Origin: Crambe crambe
Lineage: Eukaryota > Porifera > Demospongiae > Poecilosclerida > Crambeidae
Direction: 5' to 3'
NCBI GenBank assembly: GCA_963924555.1
Contig: OZ004595.1
Coordinates: forward strand, 1,178,001 to 1,242,000
DNA length: 64,000 bases
Position numbers and translations under genes: made by a program. Below, in pieces: positions 14,071 through 25,500 of the stretch; positions within the stretch are counted from its first letter, which is position 1, and the number at the start of each line of letters is the position of its first letter. The notes under the pieces were generated by a model. The model made no database searches. It was given only the letters and a program-made list of their open reading frames with translations, and was not told the origin of the DNA.

Positions 14071-17000
14071 ATGGCTCACTATGTTGAGTCTAGAAATGTT
14101 GTTGAAGCGATTGAGTCTAGAAATGTTCCTAAGGTAATGCAGATAATCAAGGAAATCTTTGAGTTAGGATCTATTCCAGCCAATGCCGCGGATGTCCTTC
14201 GCTTTGTGTGTCACCAAGGTTCTCTTGACGATATTAAGACACTCGTCGAGAAGTACAAGTATCCTACCGATACTGCACTGCTCCATGTTGTTTGTGAAAG
14301 GCAGTTGGATAGAACTGATGATATCTTGAAGTACCTGATTGATGATGTGGGTCTATCAAGTACGAATATAGTAAGGGAATATGATGGTAAGCTACCTTTA
14401 CATGTGGCATGCATGAATTGTCAGTTTCACAAGGATAATCGAGTGAAGTTAGTGAGTGTTGGTAGTGATGTGAACAGACAAGATGGGAGCGGTGACACAC
14501 CACTTCATTTAGCTTGTAAGTATGGCAGTGCTGACATTGTAAAATTTCTTGTAGATGAGCTGAAATGTCTTACTAATTTGACAAATAGAAGAGGTCAATT
14601 ACCACTCCATATAGGTTGTTATGACACTGGAATTGATTATCCCCTGAGTATTGTAAAATTGGTTAGTGCTGGCTGTGATGTGAACAGACAAGATGAAGAT
14701 GGTAACACACCACTCCATGAAGCGTGTTATAGCCATGGCATTGATGATTATGACATTTTGAAGTTTCTTGTGGAGGAGAAGAAGTGTGATGTTAACGTGA
14801 CTAATAATAGTGGGGAATTGCCTCTGCATTTTGCTTGTAGGTATGCATACAGTGTTGATAAGGTGAAAGTGGCAAGCAGTGGTTGCAGCAATCCTAATGC
14901 TGTGACTGATCAAGGTGATACTGTTTTACATGAAGCTTGCAAGATTCATAGACGAGGGCGTCTGGAAGTCGTGAGGTTCTTATGTGAAGAATTGGGATGT
15001 AATCCCAACCTTTCCAATTTGAAAGGTCAAACTCCATTGCATTTAGCTTGCCACCGCAGTCTTATTGTTGGGTATCCTATTGAAGCGAGAGACAATAATA
15101 TAGTCAAGTATCTTGTGTTAGTGGCAAGAGTTGACGTTGAAGCAAGGGACAATGAAAACACTACTCCTCTGATGTGCACGCCACTTAGTCGTCCTGATAT
15201 TGTTAAAATTCTCATAGAAAATGGTGCCAACCCTCAGCATCTTTATGAAACGTACCAGAATTTCTTTCATTCTTACTCTTCTAAGGAACCACCCTCCACA
15301 CCACTGAGCATAATCGTTATTGGCAACCATGCATCTGGCAAGAGCACACTCATCAAAGCTCTTGAGAGTGAAGGTTGTCAAGAGATGGTGCATGCTGAAG
15401 CATTCACTGCTGGGATAATTCCTTCAGCTTATGAGAGTGAAAGCTTTGGGTCTGTAATCTGGTATGATTTAGCTGGCCAGAGTGAGTATTATGCCAGTCA
15501 TGAAGCCATTCTACACACTATATTGTCTGCATCTCCTCCACTCATCCTTTTGTTAGTGGACGTAAGAAAAAACCTTGAATACATCCAGCAGGATATCCTA
15601 TACTGGTTGAATTTCTTGCATCGTCAATCTCCCTCAGAGTCAATTGGCACTAAGCCTCACTTGGTTGTAGTTTTGAGCTTTGCTGACCTATGTCCAGTCG
15701 AAGATAGCAAAGAAAAAGTCCAAAATATCAGTAGAAATTTAGCACCAGATTTTATCCAATTTCAGCTGCAACCCATTTTATTCATACCACTCGACTGTCG
15801 AATGCCTAACTCGGATGAGATCATGTCACTTCGTTCCCAACTCAGTGCCTGTTTCAAAGAGTTGTGTGGCATAGCCAAAATGAATTTCACCCTTCACTGT
15901 TTCTATGCTTTTCTCCTTGGTAAATTTAAATCGATACCAGCTGTAACTTTAAGACAAGTGCTGGCTATGAATGATGACAACTCAAATTATGAAGGACTTT
16001 CCTTAGCCGAGATGGAACTTAGAAGTAAGGAACAATATCTGGCTAGGCTCCTGCCTGTAGAGCCTGAAGGTGTCCTGAGACTGTGTGAAGAATTAAACGA
16101 AAAGGGTCACATTATTCTTTTAAAAAATAATTCCGACATAAAGAAAAGTTGGCTTATCATCCAGACAGAGATGATCTTAAATGAAGTGAATGGATCACTA
16201 TTTGCCCCTCAGCATTTCAAACAGCATTGCAAGCAGTTGAGCACTAGCACTGGTGTTGTGACATATTCTAATCTAACCAATCTCTTCCCTTGCTATGATC
16301 CAAGCATGCTGATAGGTTTTCTCACACACATGGAATTCTGTCAAGAGATTGATGATGAAATAATACTTCAACTTTTAGTCGATTCTGATCTCAAATCACA
16401 GGATTCACAACGATTCTTTTTCTTTCCTGGGCTGGTGAGCATCGAAAAGCCTGAAAAGATTTGGAAGGATGACCTAAAGCATCCTAACACCTGTGGGTGG
16501 ATTTTACAGACTTCAAAAGTAAATGAGTTTTTCACTCCGCGATTCGTGCAAGTGTTACTGTTGCGAGTTGCTTTCAACTATCCTCTTGCTGTTAAGACCA
16601 GACGGCAGATTGGTATTCCCCAACTTACACTTCAACGCCAATGCTCAGTGTGGAAAAATGGCATTTGCTGGAAAACAGGATCAGGATTGGAGTGTCTGGT
16701 TGAAGTTACAGAGCAATGCCAGGCAGTCGTGCTAATGCTACGGAGCATAAGCTCATCTCGAGAATTGACGTCACATTATATTTCCTATCGATCATCTTTG
16801 ATCAAGATAATAACCTCATCAATTTCAGACATCTGCCCCTCATTAGAGATTTCAGAGTCCTTCTGTCACCCTGATCACATCCAGTATCCACCACGATCGT
16901 GTGAAGACACTGCATTGTACAGCTTGCCATCAATAGCACATGCTCTATGCAAACAGCAAGTATTAGTATCATGTGATGATCCTCAGCATGAGAGCATTGA

Positions 17001-17841
17001 ATTAGAGAAGTTGGTCGCCTTTGAACCATTTTCTTACTTCAGCATTCACCAGCTCTTCAATTCTTCTGAAAATGAGAATGTCATACCAGATGATTACTTG
17101 CAGCGTGTTTCTCAAAGCATCTGCTCTAATGAGGCTTGCAGGATTGTGTATATAATGTTTACTCAAGAACAGAGGGTACCAGGAGATTTACAGCTTTCTA
17201 AGGATACTATATTTCAAGTATTGGTCAATTGGAGGAAGATTAATCATGCCACTTACAGTGACTTGAATCATTTTCTGAGTCAGTACAGCATATTTTGCGA
17301 TAGAGACCCTCAGGTAAGCACACCATTTACATTTGCACTATAGAATCATCTCTCTCTCTTATAGGTTATTGCATGTAAGAGTTGTGGTCATGCAGCTGAA
17401 TCAAATGTGGTGTCCTTTTTACCAGCCTCTTCTTATCCATCTACAGACAGTGATTCAAGTGGTGAGCATCTTTATTAACACACTCTGCGTACCTACTTTT
17501 TTATAGATCAACTTTTATCCACACCAGATAAACCCACCCTCCCAGTTCTCATCAAGTTCAAGTGTTGTAATGGTTCACATGTCAACATCATTGAAGAAAT
17601 TGGCATCCGTTACAAAAGTTTTGGTACTCTGTTACTTCAGGATGCAACTGGTGCTAAAATCGATGCTATAATACACAAACACATGAAGGATCCAAGTGCT
17701 ATAAATATGGAGATATTTCAATTGTGGCTCAGTGGTGCTGGTCTACAGCCAGTCAGTTGGAAGACATTAGTCAATATTCTTTACGATATCAAACTTGATA
17801 CAATGGCTGATGAGATCTTTGCAGCTAAGCAGACAAAATAG
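14071..17841 (+). CDS. Ankyrin-Roc-COR-death domain (ROCO family) protein
   Basis: Three exons: 14071-17313, 17365-17461, 17507-17841; 1224 residues. Residues 40-400 hold about nine ankyrin repeats (GDTPLHLACKYG, GNTPLHEACYS, GQTPLHLACHR). A Roc GTPase domain follows: P-loop GNHASGKST (about 418), switch II DLAGQSEY (about 466), and a degenerate G4 region (VVLSFADLC) where TKxD is expected. The COR domain spans about 640-900. Exon 3 ends in a death domain (EEIGIRYKSFGTLLL, WKTLVNILYDIKLDTMADEI). No kinase domain follows COR, unlike LRRK proteins. ROCO proteins act as GTP-dependent scaffolds; the ankyrin input and death-domain output suggest innate immune or cell-death signalling, which is inference. 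The open frame extends upstream to a GTG at 14044, but the first ATG is 14071 and is taken as the start. Divergent from CWF19L1. Confidence 0.88.
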
Positions 17842-18322
17842 TGTTTTATGTCTTATCACAAACTCAATTCTATTCTGTGTCCAGTCCACTGAAAAAATGG
17901 TAAGTCAAGTATGCATTACAGTTGGCTACATGATGGTATTGACTTTTCCCTAGTACAGAAACTGCAAGCTGATGAGGGATTCAAACCCACGTTTTTCTTG
18001 TTGTTTTTTATCAGAAACTAATGTAAGTTTATCCAATGGTGGTCATGCCAATTATAATTATAAAAATATTGTCATAGTAGGAAGAATCCTGCAATACAGA
18101 GCCTTGAGTTGCTGCACCACATGAAAATATCAAAGACTCGGGACATCTATGTTTTATGTTTTCAATAACCTTTCGTTTTCAGTAACATTTATATTTTTAG
18201 TACACTTTGTTTTCATATGTTATGACTTGGTATGGGTCTCCTCAGTTGCAGGCGATATCTGACTGGTATTAAATAGATTTTATAGTTTTTCGACCCTATG
18301 CTATTTCCAATTTTGCAATGCA
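17842..18322. other. Spacer between ROCO and POMK genes
   Basis: 481 bp, AT-rich. Must hold the ROCO 3' end and POMK promoter. No gene, repeat or RNA structure recognised. Confidence 0.5.
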
Positions 18323-19378
18323 ATGAGATGGAACTCTACACTTGTGCTGGGATCTTTTCTCTTCATCTTTGTGGTGCTGTTGCTTCTCTCAGTGCTGAAT
18401 CTGTGGAAGGAGATGGATATTCACCTTCAAACTACTCGGTGGTCCCCCGACTGCCTCCAGCAGCATGCACAGACTCCTGAACCAGATCATAACTCCAAAA
18501 TCGCATGCAAAATTGGTTTTGCATTCCATGGAGGTAAGAAGTGTATTCCATGTTCTCCTGGGACATTCTCCCTTGCCAACTGGATAACATGTCAGTCATT
18601 GTTGAACTGTGGGGAGATTCAGCACGAGAGTGTCATAGGAGAGCTTCTTTACACACTGGATCACTGGAACTACTACAGAGCTGATTGGAAAGGATATGAG
18701 GTGTTGTATGCCACATTCAGCAGTGTTGCTCCAACGACAGTTGATTATGACGTGGTACAACTCTTCCCTCCATCACAATACTTCTTATACCCCATTGGTC
18801 TTTGCAGGGAAAAGAATGTGGTTTTATTTGCTGTGAATTCAACTCTGTTGAAACCAGGGAGTGAATATGAAGCTCTTCTCAAGATCCATTCCGAGTGTGA
18901 CAACTGCATGACTCGATTCCATTTGGCTCGTAGCTATGTCCATATTCTCACTCAGCTTCATGCAACTAACAATGTCCTCTGCAACAGTGTCACTTCAAAA
19001 CACCTTTTGACTCAGTTCCTCGTATCAGACAACTTTGACTTCATCCTTGCCACATTGGATAACTTACCTCAAGATGTAAATAGATCAATAATTTGTCAAC
19101 AGAGAGAGTTGACAGGAGATTTTGTTGCTCCAGAACAGAGATGGCCTTATGGAAGGATGAAGATTTTCAATCCCAATGAACAACCAAAATACGACAGAAT
19201 GAGTGACATCTGGAAAGTACCTAATGTCGTCAGATCATTGCTGACTGCTTCATGCACTGATGTGTCAAACTATCTACACTTTATTCACATAAAGTGCAAG
19301 AATATGTCTCCACACAAACGACCTTCAGCTTTAGAGATACTGCAAGAATATGAACATGTTTGGAAGATGCTTAATTAG
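18323..19378 (+). CDS. POMK: Protein O-mannose kinase (POMK/SGK196) homologue
   Basis: Single exon, 351 residues; human POMK is 350. POMK is an ER/Golgi type II membrane kinase that phosphorylates O-mannose on dystroglycan. Residues 5-28 form one membrane segment (LVLGSFLFIFVVLLLLSVL) after a short cytoplasmic start. A Cys-rich region follows, then a kinase-like fold. The most conserved block is RELTGDFVAPEQRWPYG, nearly identical to human RELHGDFVAPEQLWPYG; DIWKVPNVVRSLL and KRPSALEILQEYE also match. The human glycine-loop (VGEGAVKRV) is not recognisable, and the catalytic-loop segment CDSND of human reads CNSVT here, so the proposed catalytic Asp is Asn. The Mg-loop-like LDNLP is kept. Activity is therefore doubtful. 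The downstream gene starts 134 bp after the stop. Confidence 0.85.
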   Translation: MRWNSTLVLGSFLFIFVVLLLLSVLNLWKEMDIHLQTTRWSPDCLQQHAQTPEPDHNSKIACKIGFAFHGGKKCIPCSPGTFSLANWITCQSLLNCGEIQHESVIGELLYTLDHWNYYRADWKGYEVLYATFSSVAPTTVDYDVVQLFPPSQYFLYPIGLCREKNVVLFAVNSTLLKPGSEYEALLKIHSECDNCMTRFHLARSYVHILTQLHATNNVLCNSVTSKHLLTQFLVSDNFDFILATLDNLPQDVNRSIICQQRELTGDFVAPEQRWPYGRMKIFNPNEQPKYDRMSDIWKVPNVVRSLLTASCTDVSNYLHFIHIKCKNMSPHKRPSALEILQEYEHVWKMLN

Positions 19379-19512
19379 TGTCGAAATATTAATTTTTTAT
19401 GAAAGGAATTTCCCTTCCGCGGGATCCGTGTCATGTGTTGATACGCACTATACTACATGTACAGTGCATGCAGTACACTTTAGCTAGCTAGCTAGGAAGT
19501 AGGTCCTTGAAG

Positions 19513-22500
19513 ATGGCTAACCGTAAGAAACGAGACGGAAAGCGCCGCTACTTTTGGTCCGAACCCGCTCCTCTGGAAAAACGGTACCCGTGGAAAGAGC
19601 TGACACTGCCTTGGATACCTAACCCCATTGTGAGTATCTTTACTCGTTGTATCTAGCTCTACACCTTCAGGGTGCTTTAATCAAGAGGTACTGAGCAAAA
19701 GAAGGCGCTTTAAATTATACCCCAGCAAGCCTCATGGGGAAGATAAAACATGGATTTTTGATAGCGACCTGTCAATTAATAATTAATTTTCTTCATCAGG
19801 AAGGGAGCAGGATTGCCGAGGAGATGAAGAAAAAAGGTAACGAGAGTTTCAAACGTGGAGATTACTTTGATGCTCTCTGGAAATATGAACACTCTCTGAA
19901 TCTTCTGCGTGCCTTACCTGATGTGGACAAGTACATGGCTGCCATACACTCTAACATTTCTGCTGCTTGCCTCAAACTTGGAGATGACCGTCGCTCGGAC
20001 TTGCTCGTTGATGATTTCTTCCCTTACAATCACCAGATCATGTGGTACGGTTTCAGCAAGCAACATGCTGAGAAAGCCCTCACCTTGAACCCTGACCCCA
20101 AAATAGCTCATAAGGTGAGGATCTGATCCATTGGTGAGGCTGCTGAGTAAGCACTCACCTTGAACCCTGATCCCTCATAAATATAATATAAGGTGAGCAT
20201 TTGAGTACCTGGGATTGGTGCGTGAATCTCAATATTAGGTGCACTCACCTTCAACCCTGACCCAAAGATTGGCCTGCTTGATATTTGCAGCTGCTGGGTG
20301 TTAATGTTATACAGCACAGCTGTATACACTCAGTATACATAGTTACATTACTGGCACATGGCCCTTTCTCACAACTCAGATATGGCAGGGTAGCTAGCAG
20401 TTTGCCTATTTCTTTATCTCAATGGAGACTATTGTGTTACATATGTTACACCTTGTGCTAATGGTTTTAATTCTCATGCATACATACATACATACATACA
20501 TACATACCTACATACATACATACATACATACATACATACATACATACATACATACAGTCCTACTGGAGAAGAGGAGAGAGCTATAGGAAGATGATTGCCG
20601 TTCCTGAGATGAGAGATGCCATGCAGTCTCTACTGCCCATCTTCCCCCTGAACTCCAATCCTTACCAGGACATTGTCTGCGACTTTGTCAAGTGCTTTGA
20701 GTTTCAGGACAGCGTGGAGTCCTCCAAGATACTCTGTGATGCCGTCATCATTGCTGTGGACCATGGTGAGTCTTTGGGGCTTTGAGGTTTTTTTTGTGGA
20801 GTAATTGAGGGGGGAGGGGGTTCTCTCTACTGGCTGTGGCTTGTATGTGGCTGGGAGATCTTTTCATCACTGTATGTTAACCCACTCCAAACAGATACTT
20901 TGCGCCCCCATCCATCCCTGGTCTGGTGTGCTAACATTTTGTATAACATGTGTTTTTACAGAGCAAACCAGCTATCTTCCCACACTGACAGAGAGACACA
21001 CAAAGAATGGCTTCATAACTCAACTTCTAAAGGACCTTGTGAATCACCCAGATGTATCTGCAGCACACATTGAGTTTGTCATCTTGGAGATGAAGATGCA
21101 CTCAAACGTTCCTCAATACGACGCTTCGACACTGAGTGCCACTTTCTTGCTCAGACAACAAATGCACAAGACCAAGGTATTCGAGAAACTTATCCGCTGT
21201 GGGTTGCCAGTCACAGGCAGGGATCTGTGCACAGCTGTGCAGGAGTTGCCTGGTACCAGGGCCGGTCTTGTCAAGCTCCTAGCCTCGTCCTACTCGGGAG
21301 AGGAGAAGGATCTGTTTGAAAAGGCTCTGGACACTGCTGAGAAGTTAAAGAAGAAAGACTTCCTGGATATTCTGATGGAATATTCAACAGTAAGTACCGT
21401 TTACAAGTTCATGTTTATTTTCAATTCACTAATTAGTACATTGTAAATAATTATCTGTGAACATGTGGTGGATATAAACTCATGTAGCTAGCTAGCTGGA
21501 GCAAAGTGATCCCTTGAGTGTGGGTCATTTGGGGCCTTGCCAAATCGTTACTGTGTCAGTTTCTCCATTCATCCAGTCAACTTTTGCCTTTAGCTATCGT
21601 TGGAAAGAGCATGCATACTGTACCTCTCTAATGATTGGAAAGCAAAGCATACTTGTCTAACCTCTCTCCTGTTACTTCTGTATCTTGATGGTTGGAAAGC
21701 ATAGATACTTACATTATGTTCACTACAGTGAGTGAAAATGACAAGTGTGTATTGACCAATGGTGTATTGACCATTGCATACAGCACATCATGGCTGTGTC
21801 ATAATGTCCTGTACTGTAAAGAGGTTTGCCAAGGGAATGGGGCTATGTGAAGGCATCAGGTCATACCAGGGACTCTGTTATATCGGTTTGAACTTTGCCA
21901 AAAGCAAGAAGTAGCTCAAACATTGAACAGCTGGAGTTAGTGTGTTGTTGTTTATTTAACACACACAGGGCTATGAGACACTAAAGGAAGAAGGAAACAG
22001 TCTCTTCAGCAGGGGAGCTTACGAAGAAGCCCTGGGGAAGTACTTCCAAGCCCTCAACTACTGCAGACGCCATCACATGGTGGAAGAAATGGCCATCGTC
22101 AGAGCCAACTGTGCGCAGGCTTGCCTGAAGCTTCGGTTGTTTAGCGATGCATACACACACGGTGTGGAGTGTGTCAAGTTAGACCCTCAGAATCATAAAG
22201 GTTACTACAGGAAGGCCGAAGCACTGAAGTCTCTGCTGTCTTCTTCCAGGGATTACGGGAACTATTCGGATGTGGTTCGGGACTACTTGAAGAGTCATGA
22301 GATTCAGTGTAACTTGGAGGCCTTTTCCCAAGCTGTGGTACTTGCTGTTGAACATGGTAAGTGATGGCAACAATACACTTACACTTGGTCTTGTTTAGTG
22401 GTTTTAATGGGATGTAAAGTCACAGACCACAATTGCCCCTGCTCTGTACTAAGTAGTACTGTAGATTTCAGGATGGTTGTCCATAAGGAATGAGAAATAG

Positions 22501-25500
22501 GTAGTGGCTTACAAGGACCTAAGAAACCTGATCCTTTTATGTCCTATATAATCCATGCAGTTGTGTAAACCATAGGACAAACTGTATCCACCTATTCCCC
22601 TAACCTTCCTGACAACCAACCAGCAATGTACAGTAGTACAGTGGATTGCAACATGAACATTGAACACCAAACCAAAATTTACACAGCTTCCTTTAATTGC
22701 AAGATTACTGCAATCCACTGTAACAAGTTGGACAGAAATAGATGATAGGCAATGGTTTCCATTAATCCCTGGTTATCAGTGTTGCATGCTTCATCATTGC
22801 ATATACTGCATTTTGTTATAATAATATCACTTAGTGATCGTGTCCTATAACTATCATTTGCACTGATTACAGGGTGTACTCAACTCGTTCCGAAGTTCCA
22901 TCGCAGCCACGTCAAATCGGGCTTCAGCAACAGCTTCCTCAAACACGTCTTCATCAAATGCACCCTCACAGAGCGACTCCTTCGTTTTGTGATCCTACAA
23001 CTCCCAGACAGTCAAATCGGCATGTCCACTTATAATACATCTTTTGTGGATCTGAAAGTAGTCGTGGTGATCACCTATGATGTGACCGTCATCAAACGTT
23101 TGCTGAACTGTGGTATGATAGTTAGAGAAGATGACATCATCACCATCACTCGAACTCTTCCCGATGCACAGATTGCTCTCTATGAGCTGATCCTGAACTA
23201 TTCAGCATGTGCGGAAGACAAGCATCACACTTGCATTAATTTTGCATGCCAGGAAGCACTGAAAGCTAAGAAGCCTAAGTTTGCTATCACTCTAATTAAA
23301 CGGGGATCTACTCCTCCGCCGGAGAAAATAAAGGAGATACCAGAACTTGCTCGAGACCCGTTTGTCAAGTCTTACATGACAACAGTAGGTGCTGCTTTGG
23401 CCAATCGTCAGTACAACGAGAGAATCCAGCGGGAGGAACTTAGTCCAGAACAAGCCTTAGTGAGTTGCATAGTGATCCTTTATATTGTCCTAGTGTGATC
23501 ATTGAGTGAACCCCTTTAATTAGGGCCTGATATATACCCCCTTCCCTGTTCCATTGAGTGAATCCCTTTAATCAAAGGGTGTAGGAAGCCTCCTTTGAAC
23601 ATGCAGGAATCATGTATCAGCACAATTTACACTGCTGGTTGTAAATGCAAGATTTTGTGATTTCTTAGAAGCGTGTGTCAGAACTGAATGCTAAGGCTAA
23701 GGGTTTCTTCCAGTCGGCTGAATACACTGCCGCACAGCAATTGTTCTACAAGGCACTCATCATCTGTGAGGACTTCAACTTTGTTGTGGAGGCAGCCAGT
23801 GTCCATGGCAACCTGGCTCATGTCCTACTCAAGACAAGGCAGTTCTATGAAGCCTTCAAGCATTCCGATGCCTGCGTCAAACTCTCTCCAACCTTTGACA
23901 AGGTACCGTGTCACAAGTGGTTACATGAGTCTGTCAACCCTTTCTGTACTGCATTAACATGTATGTTAACAAATTCTTACTGTTTGCATTATGTTAACAT
24001 ACATATAAATGCTAACATACATGTGCCTGTACATGTTATACAGCATGTTAATCAACTCAGTGAGTCTGTCAACCCTTTACTGTGTTGCTGTTAGCATGCA
24101 TGTTGCTAACATAATGTGCCTGTCTGTACTGTAATCAGCTCAGTGAGTCTGTCAACCCTTTACCAATTTTAACTGTGTTGCTGTTAGCATGCATGTTGCT
24201 AACATACATGTGCACGCCTGTACACTTTATATACAGAATGTTAATCACCTCAGTGAGTCTGTCAACCCTTTACCAATTTTTACTGTGTTGCCATGTTGCT
24301 AACATGCATGTACATGTTATACAGTAATATGCATGGCATATTGCAGGCATACTTCCGTCGAGCAGAGTCACTGAAATGTGCTCTAAAGAGCAGACAGTAC
24401 ACCATTCCTCCCGAGTACTCTTTTGAAGCTGCCATCAAAGACTATAAAACAGCGTATGAGATCAAGTGCGAAGCAAAGTATTTGGCCGAAGCAGTTCTCC
24501 TAGCCAGTGAACATGGTGTGTGTCCAGTATTGATAGCTTAGCTGTTTATAAGACTAGGCCAATTGACAACTGACTACACTCGAAGGAAGTGTTGATTGTT
24601 TCAAAGGACATCCTTTGATTTATGCTTTAATCTTGTCCCACTTAATTAGAATACATCAAGCATTCTTAGGTTTGTGATTAAGTATTTTTAATTCATTCCT
24701 GCATTCCTTACAGGAAAACTTGAACTACTTGCATTTTACTGCAAAAACCTGGCGTCTAAACATCTTCGTACTAAACTCCTCTTTGAAGTGCTAGGCAGAG
24801 AAAACTGTAAAGAGCCCGTGCTGAAGTTCTTGATGCTGTACAGTTGGGAGACACTCCCTGTTGATTGCAGCAAAGTAGTGGTCAAGACACTTTTGGTGGA
24901 TATAAAAGTGAAGGACGGAAAATTGCTGTCACGATTCCTCGATTGTGGAGCACCTGTGGCCCAGAGTGACATTCAAAGTGCTATTCGGTCTCTTTCTTCT
25001 GATAATATAGAGGTTTTTAAGGTTTTGTTATCAAAATGTGAAAAAGTGGACTTAAATAAACTCTGCTACGAAGCATTTGAGATGAATAAACCAGCGTTTG
25101 CTCTTCATTTTATCGAACAGGGTGCAAAGTTGTCCGGTGATGTTCATAAGCTGTTGCTCAAGTTGCTGAAACAAAAGAACTTTGATGGGGCCAAGGCTCT
25201 ACTGAAGTTCTTCACAGAGGAAATGCTAACGAATTTAGATCTGGCAAGTCTCCTGGAAACCGATCTGGTCCACAATCATGAAATGATAGAGATGCTGATC
25301 AAGTTGGGCCTGAATCCGAATGGGAAGAAGCCTCCTATATCCACAGTGATGAACTTGCCTTATCTCTCCGTGAAGGACCAGATTGGAGTGATTTGCCTCC
25401 TCATTCGCTGTGGGGCCAACTGCAACCAACTGTGTAAGTCTGCCCGGGGCAATGCAGGACCTGTACATGTGGCCACGGAACTAGCTTTGAGATCTGGTGA

